Source: Micromonosporaceae bacterium | Lineage (GTDB): Bacteria; Actinomycetota; Actinomycetes; Mycobacteriales; Micromonosporaceae | Assembly (NCBI GenBank): GCA_003543035.1 | Contig: DPJL01000107.1 | Span: forward strand, 9,829-73,828 | Direction: 5' to 3' | Length of the DNA: 64,000 nucleotides | Shown: positions 26,767 to 35,213 of the stretch, in pieces | How the letters are laid out: every line of letters starts with the position of its first letter | Position numbering within the stretch: the stretch's first letter is position 1 | The notes under the pieces: generated by a model | Told to the model about the DNA's origin: nothing | Databases searched by the model: none | The model's input: only the letters and a program-made list of their open reading frames with translations | Made by a program: the position numbers and the translations under genes

Positions 26767-27774
26767 ATGACCACCCAGACCGCCCTGCCACCGCCTGACG
26801 TGGCCAGCCCCGCCTCCCTCGCGTGGTGGCGGCGGGCACTCGCCATCCCGACCGTCGGGCCCATGCTGGCCCTGATACTCGCCTGCGTCTTCTTCGCCAC
26901 GCAGTCCGACCGGTTCCTGACCGGCGGCAACCTCTCGCTCATCATCCAGCAGGTGATGGTGGTCGGCACCCTCGCGATCGGACAGACGCTCATCATCCTG
27001 ACCGCGGGGATCGACCTGTCCAACGGCGCGATTATGGCGCTGGGCAGCATCGTGATGACCAAACTGGCGGTGCAGACCGGGCTGCCGCCGCTGCTGGCGA
27101 TCCTGGCCGGCATCGCCGTCTGCGCCGCCTTCGGCTACGCCAACGGCATGCTCGTCACGCGGATGGCCCTGCCACCCTTCATCGTGACCTTGGGCATGCT
27201 CAACATCGCGTTCGCGCTGACCCACATCTACTCCAACGAGGAGACCATCACCGGTCTGCCCGACACGTTGCTGTTCCTCGGCACCACCTTCTCCATCGGC
27301 GATACCCGCATCACGTATGGATCGGTGCTGACCATCCTGCTGTTCCTGTTCGCCGCCTACGTCCTGAGCCAGACCGCTTGGGGCAGAAGGGTTTACGCCG
27401 TCGGCAGCAATGCTGAGGCGACCAGGCTCACGGGTGTGCCGATACAGCGCCTGATCCTGAGCGTTTATACCGTCGCCGGGGTGATCTACGGTATCGCGGC
27501 GCTTTTGCTGGTCGCCCGAACCGCGGTGGGCGACCCGAAGGCCGGGCAGACCGACAACCTGGAAAGCATCACCGCCGTCGTCCTCGGTGGGACCAGCTTG
27601 TTCGGTGGGCGGGGGGCGGTGATCGGTACCCTCATCGGCGCTTTGATCGTGGGTGTCTTCCGCAATGGCCTGCAACTGATGGGAGTACCGTCGATCTATC
27701 AGATCCTCATCACCGGCATCCTGGTGATCATCGCGGTGACGGTGGATCAGATCTCCCGACGGAGGACGCGATGA
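26767..27774 (+). CDS. frcC: Sugar ABC transporter permease, FrcC/RbsC type
   Basis: This 335-residue membrane protein has eight to ten hydrophobic segments and the family hallmarks LTAGIDLSNGAIMALGSI, FGYANGMLVTRMALPPFIVTLGML and VLGGTSLFGGRGAVIGTLIGALIVG. It is the homodimeric pore of the fructose-type importer. The stop overlaps the ATPase start (ATGA), and GGAGG lies inside the 3' end of this gene for the next one. Confidence 0.9.
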   Translation: MTTQTALPPPDVASPASLAWWRRALAIPTVGPMLALILACVFFATQSDRFLTGGNLSLIIQQVMVVGTLAIGQTLIILTAGIDLSNGAIMALGSIVMTKLAVQTGLPPLLAILAGIAVCAAFGYANGMLVTRMALPPFIVTLGMLNIAFALTHIYSNEETITGLPDTLLFLGTTFSIGDTRITYGSVLTILLFLFAAYVLSQTAWGRRVYAVGSNAEATRLTGVPIQRLILSVYTVAGVIYGIAALLLVARTAVGDPKAGQTDNLESITAVVLGGTSLFGGRGAVIGTLIGALIVGVFRNGLQLMGVPSIYQILITGILVIIAVTVDQISRRRTR

Positions 27775-28610
27775 CCGCACCGCAAACGTCACTGCTCGCC
27801 GCACGCGGCCTGGTCAAGCACTACGGCCATATCACCGCGCTCGACGGAGCCGACTTCGACCTGGCCCATGGCGAGGTGCTGGCCGTCATCGGCGATAACG
27901 GGGCCGGCAAGTCCACCCTCATCAAGGCACTGACCGGAGCCGTCATCCCCGACGCGGGGGAGATCCTGCTCGACGGCAAGGGAGTGAGATTTCGCAATCC
28001 GCAGGAGGCCCGCAAACACGGGATCGAGACGGTCTACCAGGAGCTGGCTTTGGCTCCTTCACTCGACATCGCCACGAACATGTTCCTTGGGCGCGAGGTG
28101 CGCAGGCGTGGGCCGCTCGGTTCGGTGTTGCGGATGCTCGACAAGCCGCGGATGCGAACCGAAGCCGCACAGCATATGGAACAGCTGAAGATCGGGCTCA
28201 GCTCGCTGACCCAAGCGGTGGAAACCTTGTCCGGCGGGCAGCGGCAGGGTGTTGCGGTGGCCCGGGCCGCCGCCTGGGCGAGCCACGTGGTGATTATGGA
28301 CGAGCCCACCGCAGCCTTGGGGGTCAAGGAATCCGGCCAGGTGCTGGAGCTGATCGCCCGGGTGCGTGACAGCGGCCTGCCCGTCGTGCTCATCAGTCAT
28401 AACATGCCGCAGGTGTTCGAGATCGCCGATCGTATTCACATTCAGCGCCTTGGCCGCCGGGTCGCGTTGGTGGACAAGAAAGACTTCACCATGGCCGAAG
28501 TCGTCGCCATCATGACCGGTGCGCTGCAAGTGGACAAGCACGGTCCGGATAGGACGATCGTCGTCGATAGCGCGGCCGCCGATGCCGCGGGAGTTGGTCA
28601 CCGATCCTGA
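27771..28610 (+). CDS. frcA: Sugar ABC transporter ATP-binding protein, FrcA type
   Basis: This 279-residue single-domain ATPase has Walker A GDNGAGKST, signature LSGGQRQGVAVARA and Walker B VVIMDEPTAALG. One domain, as in FrcA, contrasts with the two-domain RbsA/XylG type and supports the fructose assignment. It is the last gene of the operon. A 14-bp hairpin starts right at its stop codon. Confidence 0.9.
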   Translation: MTAPQTSLLAARGLVKHYGHITALDGADFDLAHGEVLAVIGDNGAGKSTLIKALTGAVIPDAGEILLDGKGVRFRNPQEARKHGIETVYQELALAPSLDIATNMFLGREVRRRGPLGSVLRMLDKPRMRTEAAQHMEQLKIGLSSLTQAVETLSGGQRQGVAVARAAAWASHVVIMDEPTAALGVKESGQVLELIARVRDSGLPVVLISHNMPQVFEIADRIHIQRLGRRVALVDKKDFTMAEVVAIMTGALQVDKHGPDRTIVVDSAAADAAGVGHRS

Positions 28611-28645
28611 AAAGTGCCCGCCGGCTCGACACCGGCGGGCACTTT
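28611..28645. terminator. Bidirectional terminator between frcA-like gene and GH32
   Basis: A 14-bp perfect stem AAAGTGCCCGCCGG/CCGGCGGGCACTTT with a 7-base loop lies between two convergent stops. The A and T runs on its flanks would serve as U-tracts in both directions. Confidence 0.9.
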
Positions 28646-28647
28646 GT

Positions 28648-31071
28648 TCAAGAGACGTTGATGTTCTGGATCAGCCCGGATCCGTTGAACACGTTGACCC
28701 CGAACTGGCCCGCGCTGTAGGCGGTGTCAATGGCGTCGATGACCGGCTGGGCGCTGTTGACATAGACCTTGATGCTGGAACCGTCGGCCACCACCTTGAG
28801 GTGATAGCTGCGCGCCTCCAGGATCGTCATCGGGTAGACCGCGATGACATGGCCGGGCCTCCAAAGCTTTATATAGCCCTCAGTGTCAATGGTGGCCGTG
28901 TAGTGGGTGGCGGCGTCGGGTGAGGCCCGGAAGGTCAGCGCGGCGGCTCGGCCGTTGACGACGGTCAGATCGGCCTCATACGTGAAGTCGGCTCCCGACT
29001 GACTGCCCATCCGGAAGCCGTCGCCGCCATGCCTGCCGTGCAAACCGTTGCCCGGGACGGTCCACCGGCCGCTGACCGGATGCCAAGGCCCGGTGACATT
29101 GGACTGAAGACCCGCGGCGTTCACGAAGGTGTTCTGGACGACGCCGCTTCCGCTGAAGACGTTGATGCCGAAATATCCGCTGGAGTAAGCGGTGTCGTTG
29201 CCGTCGATGACCGGTACCGAGCCGTGGTCCAAGTACACCTTGAAGTTCGAGCCGTCCGCGACGACTTTGAGGTGGTAGGTGCGACCGGCGGTGATCGGCG
29301 TGAGGTACACCCCGATGTCACGGCCCGGACGCCACAACTTGACCAGCCCATTGCGGTCTATGTTGGCGGTGTAGTGCTGGGTCGCGTTGGCGTTGGCGCG
29401 CAACGTGATGGCCGCCGCGGCGGCGGTGTCCACGCGCAGATCGGCCTCGTAGCTGAAATTCGAGCCGGTCTGGCCGCTCAGATAGAAACCGTCGCCGCTC
29501 GCCGTTCCCAGTTTGCCGTCCGCCACGTCTGTCCAGGCTCCACCGGCGGCATGCCAGGGACCGGCGACATTGCCCGCGAGCGTGGCCTCGCCCGTGCCCC
29601 AGGCCGAACCGAGATGGTGGAACTGCAACGACACCAGGGTTACGTCGCCGCCTTCGGCATACACCTGCACGCCAAGGCTTCCCGGTGTGGAGTCGAACTG
29701 GACATTGTCGGTGATGGACAGTTTGCCGTCGTTGCCGAAGATTTCCAGCTGTCCGCGGTCGACGAGCAGGCGCAGTTTGACGCGCCCGCCGATCGGCGGC
29801 ATCGGTGTTCCATAGAGGGTCTGGGCGGCCCGGTCGTATGTCACGTCTCGATCGAAGCTGCCGTCTGCTCGGGTATGCAGCTTGAGACCGAATCGGCTGG
29901 CCGTCGCCGTGGCGGTGTCGAATTCCGCGATGACCTCGTAGGTGTCCGCGCTGACGCCTTGCAGCGGATTGCTGGCCGGATCCGTGGTGATCAGATGGTT
30001 GGTGACGGTTTGCGTGCTCGTGCGCAGGCTTGCTAGCTCCGCGACGGGGTTGCGGGTGATCCGCAGCCCTTCTGGATAGCTGCGCAAGGCCAGTACGGCG
30101 GGGAAGGACGCGTTGCCGGTCCAGGTGGCGCCCTGGTTGCCGGGCATCCACACCATCTGCACGACACGGCCGTCGGGCATGTTGGCGAAGGTGAGACCGC
30201 CGTAGAAGGTTCCGAAATAGCTGTTGTTGCCGTGGTCCATGCGCTGTGGGCCCGGCCATGAGGTGGAAAACGTTGAGCCGTCAAAGGAACCGACCACGTA
30301 TTCGCCGCTGGCGTCGGTCAGTACCCATTGGAGGTTGCCCGGGTCGCCGTCGACCGGCAGTGGGAACAGGTCCGGGCATTCCATCAGCCAGCCTGCCGCG
30401 TAACGGCTGCGGAAGGTCCAGGCAAGCAGGTTCGGGGAGGTATAGATGTCCACGCCGGTGCCACCGTTGTCCGACCATACGGCCATGACCCAACGGTTCG
30501 TGGGGGGGTGCCAGAAGACCTTGGGATCACGGCTTATTCCGGCCGGGGTGACGACCTTGAGACCGTTCTGGTAGCTGTGAAACGTCTTCGCGCCGTCCGT
30601 GCTGTAGGCGAGGCTGACGCCGTTGGTGCCGGTGAACACAACGATCGGCGCTTGGCCGCCGGACCCGAGCCCTGAGGTGTTGTTGTGGTCAACCACGCCT
30701 GCTCCCGACCACAGGTCGCCCGGATGAACGCCGGGCTCCAGGGCGATCGGTTTCTGGGTCCAGTGGACCAGATCGGGGCTCGTCGCATGTCCCCAGTGCA
30801 TCGTGTCCCAGCCCAAACCGTGCGGATTGTGCTGGTAGAAAAGGTGATAGAGGCCGTTGTGGTAGAGCGGCGCGTTGATGTCGTTCATCCATCCACCGCG
30901 CGGGCTGAAATGAAACTGGCCCCGATACGGCTCGGTGTAATCGGTATGCGGGTAAGGGAACTCTGGATAGTCAGAGACGGTCCCGGCTGTGGCGGGCATT
31001 GCCGGGGTGAGGATCAAGGTGCTGATGACTGCGGCCAGCGCCAGTAAGGCGCGGCGGGAGCGGCTACGCAT
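28648..31071 (-). CDS. Secreted GH32 fructanase with two C-terminal CBM66 modules
   Basis: The 807-residue product has a signal peptide (1-29) and a GH32 catalytic domain (about 45-490) with WMNDINA (nucleophile Asp64), SRDPKVFW and the acid/base Glu in MECPDLF. Two modules of about 145 residues follow (about 505-655 and 665-807), each with EADL.V, YTA.ID..G.(V/I)KLWRPG, Y.HLKVVADGS and GINVF.GSG. They match CBM66, which in Bacillus SacC binds the terminal fructose of levan. An exo-levanase or exo-inulinase fits. It lies downstream of the GH91 gene on the same strand with an 82-base gap holding a hairpin. Confidence 0.9.
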   Translation of the reverse strand: MRSRSRRALLALAAVISTLILTPAMPATAGTVSDYPEFPYPHTDYTEPYRGQFHFSPRGGWMNDINAPLYHNGLYHLFYQHNPHGLGWDTMHWGHATSPDLVHWTQKPIALEPGVHPGDLWSGAGVVDHNNTSGLGSGGQAPIVVFTGTNGVSLAYSTDGAKTFHSYQNGLKVVTPAGISRDPKVFWHPPTNRWVMAVWSDNGGTGVDIYTSPNLLAWTFRSRYAAGWLMECPDLFPLPVDGDPGNLQWVLTDASGEYVVGSFDGSTFSTSWPGPQRMDHGNNSYFGTFYGGLTFANMPDGRVVQMVWMPGNQGATWTGNASFPAVLALRSYPEGLRITRNPVAELASLRTSTQTVTNHLITTDPASNPLQGVSADTYEVIAEFDTATATASRFGLKLHTRADGSFDRDVTYDRAAQTLYGTPMPPIGGRVKLRLLVDRGQLEIFGNDGKLSITDNVQFDSTPGSLGVQVYAEGGDVTLVSLQFHHLGSAWGTGEATLAGNVAGPWHAAGGAWTDVADGKLGTASGDGFYLSGQTGSNFSYEADLRVDTAAAAAITLRANANATQHYTANIDRNGLVKLWRPGRDIGVYLTPITAGRTYHLKVVADGSNFKVYLDHGSVPVIDGNDTAYSSGYFGINVFSGSGVVQNTFVNAAGLQSNVTGPWHPVSGRWTVPGNGLHGRHGGDGFRMGSQSGADFTYEADLTVVNGRAAALTFRASPDAATHYTATIDTEGYIKLWRPGHVIAVYPMTILEARSYHLKVVADGSSIKVYVNSAQPVIDAIDTAYSAGQFGVNVFNGSGLIQNINVS

Positions 31072-31095
31072 GGCTTGGTCCTTTTCGGTTGTTTC

Positions 31096-31131
31096 GGGTC
31101 CGGGCGCGGCGGAGGAGACGCGCCCGGACCC
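31096..31131 (-). promoter_or_regulatory. Stem-loop between GH91 and GH32 genes
   Basis: A 13-bp perfect stem GGGTCCGGGCGCG/CGCGCCCGGACCC with a 10-base loop lies just after the GH91 stop and just before the GH32 start. In an operon read leftward it would act as a partial terminator or processing site that sets the ratio of the two enzymes. Confidence 0.65.
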
Positions 31132-31153
31132 TTACCAGGGAGGGAGCCCGGTT

Positions 31154-32359
31154 TTAAGGGGTAGGCCGGAACGTGTAGTTCGTCGTGTACGGCTGGAACT
31201 GAGCCGACGTCGCGCTGTCGAGGATCTTGGTGGCGGTGGTGCTCCCGTCCAGGACGACGTTTTTCGCGGCCACGTTGCTCACCACGTTGTTGTTGGAGAT
31301 GTGGTTCGCGTTCCCGGAGGCGACCAGGATGATCGATGGAGCCACACCCGATGGGACGATCTTGGACGGGTCCACGTTGTAGACGAACAGATTCGTGGTC
31401 ACCATGTTGTTGTCTCCGCGGAGGTGGATCAGGCCATACAGGTCGTCCTTGCCGTTGTTGTAGGACTGCATCGGTGGCCACGGTTCGGCCTCGCGGCGGA
31501 TGTGGTTGGCGCTTATCAGGTTTTCCTTGTTGAGCCCTTCGGAGTCGATGATGCCGGGATAGAAGCCGTGTATCCGGTTGGACGTGACGCTGCTGCGGGT
31601 GCAGCTCTTCAGATGCACGGCACTGCGCCCACGCGGGAAGATGTTGTTGGCGCTGATGAGGAGGCCGTCGTGCTGTTCGGCGAAAATCGAGTACCCGACG
31701 TAACCCGCCCCGATCAGATTGTCGGTGACCTTCGAGGCCTGTCCGGAGCCGGTCAGTTCGATGCAGCTGCCGCACTCGGCGATGAAGTTGCCGCTCACAC
31801 TGAGCGCGTCCGCATCGCGCACCACCAGGGCGTGTTCGAGATAGACGAAGCCCATGCCCTGAATGCGCAGCGCGTCATTGGCGGTGGCGACTCGGATGCC
31901 GTACTTGCCGTTGAGGTAGGAGTTCTGGTGCGGCGTGAAGCTGATGCCGTCGAGGCAGAAGTTCTCGAACACCACCGAGCTCAGCCGCGGGTCACCGCCG
32001 CGTGAGACGAGAAACGCCTCGCTGTTGCCGTCGGTGTTCTCGACGCGGATCCGGCTGCCGCCGGGCCAGATTTCATGCCATGCCGAGGTGTTCCCGGCGT
32101 TATAGCGGATGCTCGAAGAAGTGAAGCCGTGGCCGGAGCCCTTGATGGTGAGGTAACTGATGTCGACGGTGACTCTGGTCTTGAGTGGATAGTCACCGGG
32201 CGGAATGTAGATGACAGCGCCGGGTTTGGACGACTGGTTGGGCTGGTCGAGCTTTATCCGGGCGATGATGTCGTTGATCAAGGCACCGATATCTGTGTAA
32301 GCCGTGATCGACGGGTTGCTGGAATGGGTCCAGGTCGTGACATCGAACAATGTGGACAC
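31154..32359 (-). CDS. GH91 inulin fructotransferase / difructose-anhydride hydrolase family protein
   Basis: The 401-residue product matches the right-handed beta-helix catalytic domain of GH91 along its whole length (FDVTTWTHSSNPSITAYTDI, GAVIYIPPGDYPLKTRVTVDI, WHEIWPGGSRI, LDGISFTPHQNSYLNGKYGI, IFAEQHDGLLISANNIFP). GH91 includes inulin fructotransferases, which cut inulin into DFA III or DFA I, and the related DFA III hydrolases. GTG 32359 has GAAAGGA upstream, and an in-frame TAG lies six codons before it, so there is no signal peptide on this polypeptide. It is therefore either a cytoplasmic DFA hydrolase or an enzyme separated from its export signal (see the ORF at 32395). Sequence alone does not settle which product is made. 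Confidence 0.85.
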   Translation of the reverse strand: MSTLFDVTTWTHSSNPSITAYTDIGALINDIIARIKLDQPNQSSKPGAVIYIPPGDYPLKTRVTVDISYLTIKGSGHGFTSSSIRYNAGNTSAWHEIWPGGSRIRVENTDGNSEAFLVSRGGDPRLSSVVFENFCLDGISFTPHQNSYLNGKYGIRVATANDALRIQGMGFVYLEHALVVRDADALSVSGNFIAECGSCIELTGSGQASKVTDNLIGAGYVGYSIFAEQHDGLLISANNIFPRGRSAVHLKSCTRSSVTSNRIHGFYPGIIDSEGLNKENLISANHIRREAEPWPPMQSYNNGKDDLYGLIHLRGDNNMVTTNLFVYNVDPSKIVPSGVAPSIILVASGNANHISNNNVVSNVAAKNVVLDGSTTATKILDSATSAQFQPYTTNYTFRPTP

Positions 32360-32394
32360 GGGCGAGTCCTTTCGCTATGGCCCGATGTTCGCGA

Positions 32395-32580
32395 TCAGAG
32401 GAGTCCGATCAGCGTGTTGTGGTGGCGTGCCACCTCGCCTCGCGGCTGTGTGGCTGGCGGCCCGGCCTGCGTCGACGTGAGTTGTCCGGGCGTGAGTAGA
32501 TAGGTGATCGGCAGGAAGCTGCCAGACAGCGCCTGCAGCAACAGAACGCGACGGCCGATGGGCAAACCCGCGCCTTGCAT
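32395..32580 (-). CDS. 61-residue ORF with Tat-like signal sequence upstream of GH91
   Basis: ATG 32580 is six bases after a perfect GGAGG. The product begins MQGAGLPIGRRVLLLQALSG and continues hydrophobic, then Thr/Pro/Gln-rich, as an export signal of Tat type (twin Arg before Leu-Leu-Leu) with a linker. It stops 36 bases before the GH91 start and is in another frame. Because the GH91 frame is closed by TAG at 32375-32377, after this ORF has already ended, one indel cannot fuse them. It may be a leftover signal peptide, a separate small secreted peptide, or a translation-coupling leader. Confidence 0.55.
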   Translation of the reverse strand: MQGAGLPIGRRVLLLQALSGSFLPITYLLTPGQLTSTQAGPPATQPRGEVARHHNTLIGLL

Positions 32581-32611
32581 CTGTCCTCCAAGTGGATCGG
32601 CTTGGACTTAT

Positions 32612-32627
32612 GAAAAAAGGTTTTGGC
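32612..32627. promoter_or_regulatory. LacI-type operator in front of the GH91-GH32 operon
   Basis: GAAAAAAGGTTTTGGC matches 14 of 16 bases of the operator GCCAAAAGGTTTTGGC found at 33820. It lies 32 bases upstream of the 61-residue ORF, in the promoter zone of the minus-strand operon. Confidence 0.6.
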
Positions 32628-32685
32628 AAGCCCATGCCGGGGTCACGGATGGGCTGGGTCTAGGCGATGGCTTGTTGCCGTACAG

Positions 32686-32731
32686 CTAACACGTGTTAGT
32701 ACTCTTGTTGCGACCATGTGTCAAGCACATG
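32686..32731. promoter_or_regulatory. Palindromes before the third lacI gene
   Basis: A perfect 14-bp palindrome CTAACACGTGTTAG (32686-32699) and an inverted repeat CATGTG-N5-CACATG (32715-32731) precede GTG 32745. They differ from the CCAAAAGG operator, so they may bind another regulator or form the core promoter region. Confidence 0.45.
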
Positions 32732-32744
32732 TCGGGAGGTTAGA

Positions 32745-33761
32745 GTGCGCAGCGTGCAAAGTGAGCGCCGGGCATCTCAGCTGGACGTGGCAAAGCGGGC
32801 GGGCGTGTCGCGATCCACCGTCTCCTTCGTCATCAACGATGTCGCGGACGCCGGAATCTCGCAGGACACCCGCGAGCGCGTGTGGGCGGCAGCCCGCGAG
32901 CTCGGCTTCCGGCCCAACCAACTGGCGCGCGGTCTGCGTTCGAACAAGAGCAACGTTCTCGGATTGATCACCCAGGAGATCGCGAGCACGCCCTACGCGG
33001 TCGCGATCATCCGGGGTGCCCAGGACAGCGCTCAGCGCCACGGCAAGACCCTGCTCATCATCGACACCGATGGCGCCCCGGCTGCGGCCGACGACGCGGT
33101 GATGAGGATGAAGCAGTGGCAGGTTGAGGGGCTGATTCTGGCCACCGAGCATCATCGCGAGCTGACCCTGCCAGCGAGCCTTGACGCCACCCCGGTGGTG
33201 CTGGCCGACTGCTTCACCGCCGGCGACAGAGTGCCGTGCATCGTGCCCGATGAGCGGCAGGGCGGGCGGCTGGCCGCGCAGACCTTGCTGGCCGCGGGTC
33301 ACCGCCGGATCGGCTTTATCAACGGGCCCAACAGTTACCCTGCCTCCGCCGGCCGTCTGCGCGGCTATCTTGACGCGCACAAGGCCTACCGGGCGAAGGT
33401 CGACGAACGGCTGATCCGCACAGGGGACTGGTGGCAGGAATCGGCCACCAACCACACGAGCGAGTTGCTCGATCTGCCTGATCCGCCGACAGCCCTCTTC
33501 TGCGCCAACGACTGGATGGCCATGGGCGCTTACGACGCCATCAAAGAGCGTGGCCTGCGCATCCCGGCCGACATTGCCGTCATCGGCTTCGACAACCGGG
33601 AGGAGATCGCCGCGCACATGCGGCCGACGCTCACGAGCGTCGCCCTGCCGTATCACGCCATGGGTCAGCGTGCTGTCGAGTACCTTCTGGGTGGCCCGGC
33701 CATGAGGCATGTGGGAAAGCTGAAGCTGGAGTGTCCATTGGTACGGCGGGATTCCGCCTGA
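32745..33761 (+). CDS. LacI-family transcriptional regulator (inulin/DFA operon)
   Basis: The preferred start is GTG 32745, five bases after GGGAGG, giving 338 residues. An upstream ATG at 32718 lies inside an inverted repeat. The helix-turn-helix is QLDVAKRAGVSRSTVSFVIND, and the hinge helix ARGLRSNKSN and C-terminal sensor domain are typical. It lies between the minus-strand GH91-GH32 operon and the plus-strand importer-GH172 operon. Both carry the CCAAAAGGTTTTGG operator, so it is the best candidate to control both. Confidence 0.9.
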   Translation: MRSVQSERRASQLDVAKRAGVSRSTVSFVINDVADAGISQDTRERVWAAARELGFRPNQLARGLRSNKSNVLGLITQEIASTPYAVAIIRGAQDSAQRHGKTLLIIDTDGAPAAADDAVMRMKQWQVEGLILATEHHRELTLPASLDATPVVLADCFTAGDRVPCIVPDERQGGRLAAQTLLAAGHRRIGFINGPNSYPASAGRLRGYLDAHKAYRAKVDERLIRTGDWWQESATNHTSELLDLPDPPTALFCANDWMAMGAYDAIKERGLRIPADIAVIGFDNREEIAAHMRPTLTSVALPYHAMGQRAVEYLLGGPAMRHVGKLKLECPLVRRDSA

Positions 33762-33769
33762 CTCCACTC

Positions 33770-33848
33770 GTAACGCTTCCGTTACTTGACAGCCACACGA
33801 TCGACTTCATAAGCTGGACGCCAAAAGGTTTTGGCAAAAGGTTTTGGC
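33770..33848 (+). promoter_or_regulatory. Promoter and double LacI operator before the DFA/inulin importer operon
   Basis: TTGACA (33786-33791), an 18-base spacer and TAAGCT (33810-33815) make a plausible promoter. The perfect palindrome GTAACG-N4-CGTTAC (33770-33785) abuts the -35. Downstream lie two overlapping operators, GCCAAAAGGTTTTGGC at 33820-33835 and a second copy at 33833-33848. Repressor bound there would cover the transcription start. Confidence 0.7.
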
Positions 33849-33896
33849 ACGGCATACGGCGATCCACCTAGTTCCATCCATGAAACGGAGTGAACG

Positions 33897-35213
33897 ATGA
33901 ATTCTGGACGTGCGCAGGCTGTGCCCGCCGCGTTAACCCGCCGGCGCCTACTGGGCCTGTCGGCCGGAGCCGGAGTGGCACTGTTGGCCGCCGCTTGCGG
34001 GGCTGGCGGCGACAGCGGCGCCGAAGACAGCAAGACCCTCAACCTCGTCTGTGAAGGCGGCGGCAAGATCGAGCTGCAGCCGGTGATCGATTTGTTCACG
34101 CAGCAGACAGGTGTCTCCATCAACGTCATCGAGCTGCCTTACGACGGCCTCTACAACCGGCTCATCAGCGAGTTGTCCAGTGGCCAAGTCAGCTTCGACA
34201 TCTGCGCCGTGGACGCGGTTTGGTTGCCGCTTTTCGCGGGCAAGCTGCAATCCATCGACGAGCTTTTCACCAGCGCGGTGAAAGCCGACCTCTTCCCGGC
34301 CTTGGTGAACGAGGCGAAGTCCAGCGGCCACTTCGTGGGCATGCCGGTCTGGACCAACGCCGAAGTCCTGCTGTATCGCAAGGATCTGTTCGGCGATCCT
34401 GCCGAGCAGGCGGCTTTCGCCGCCAAATATGGCTACCCGCTTGCGCCGCCGACCACCTGGCAGCAGTTCACCGAGGTCGCTAGGTTCTTCACGCGTCCCG
34501 AGGCCAAGCTCTACGGTACCGACGTCAAGGGCGCGGTGGAGACCGAGTACCTGGCGCATGTGCTCCAGGCCGGATCACCCGGCGTCGTGCTCGACGCGAA
34601 TGGCGCCGTGATAGTGGACAACGCACAACACTTGGCGGCGTTGAAGTTCTACGCCGATCTCCACAATGTCCACAAGGTCTCGCCAGCCGGTGCGCCACAG
34701 ATGGACTGGTCGGCGGCGCAGAACCTGTTCAACCAGGGCACCACGGCGATGACCCGCTTCTGGGCGCACGCCTATCGGCAAATACCCGCCGATGCCGCCG
34801 TCGCGGGCAAGGTCGGGGTAGCCCCGATGATCGGTGGCGCGGCTGGTGTCGCGGGTATCCCCGGACCTTGGTACCTGTCGCTCCCACAGAACGGCGCCAA
34901 ACAGGACCAGGCGAAGAAGTTCATCCAGGCCGCATACGACAACAACGCCCTGAGCCTGCAGACGAAGCTCGGGCTCGCAGCCCGCAAGTCGGCCTATCAG
35001 GAATACGCCAGCAAGCCCGGCTTCGAGTCGTTCGGGCCGCTACTGACCACATTGGACGCCAAGGCCACGACCACCCGCCCGGCCACACCGCACTGGCAAA
35101 AGATCGTGGACAGCGTCCTGATCCCGATGCTGCAGAAGGCTCTCAACCCCGGCGCCGACTACGCCGCGTTGCTCGCCCAGGCACGCACTCAGATCGAAGG
35201 CATTATCAAGTGA
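33897..35213 (+). CDS. Sugar ABC transporter solute-binding Tat lipoprotein (family 1)
   Basis: This 438-residue binding protein has a twin-arginine signal (LTRRRLLGLSAGAGVALL) ending in lipobox LAAAC, so it is probably exported folded by Tat and lipidated. The rest is a family-1 sugar-binding protein (LQPVIDLFTQQTGVSINVIELP, FDICAVDAVWLPLFAGKL, MPVWTNAEVLLYRKDLFG, TWQQFTEVARFF). It heads an operon with two permeases and the GH172 gene. A cyclic or short fructose oligomer such as DFA or inulobiose is the inferred ligand. Confidence 0.9.
   Translation: MNSGRAQAVPAALTRRRLLGLSAGAGVALLAAACGAGGDSGAEDSKTLNLVCEGGGKIELQPVIDLFTQQTGVSINVIELPYDGLYNRLISELSSGQVSFDICAVDAVWLPLFAGKLQSIDELFTSAVKADLFPALVNEAKSSGHFVGMPVWTNAEVLLYRKDLFGDPAEQAAFAAKYGYPLAPPTTWQQFTEVARFFTRPEAKLYGTDVKGAVETEYLAHVLQAGSPGVVLDANGAVIVDNAQHLAALKFYADLHNVHKVSPAGAPQMDWSAAQNLFNQGTTAMTRFWAHAYRQIPADAAVAGKVGVAPMIGGAAGVAGIPGPWYLSLPQNGAKQDQAKKFIQAAYDNNALSLQTKLGLAARKSAYQEYASKPGFESFGPLLTTLDAKATTTRPATPHWQKIVDSVLIPMLQKALNPGADYAALLAQARTQIEGIIK

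Noticed and set aside
25750..27804. 684-codon minus-strand frame under the Frc-like transporter
   Set aside because: The Asp/Gly/His/Gln-rich composition is a codon-bias shadow of three clear ABC transporter genes.
29029..30036. 335-codon plus-strand frame within the CBM66 fructanase
   Set aside because: Shadow of the repeated modules, with no independent start signal.
32721..33767. 348-codon minus-strand frame exactly under the third LacI gene
   Set aside because: Mirror image of a well-motivated plus-strand gene.
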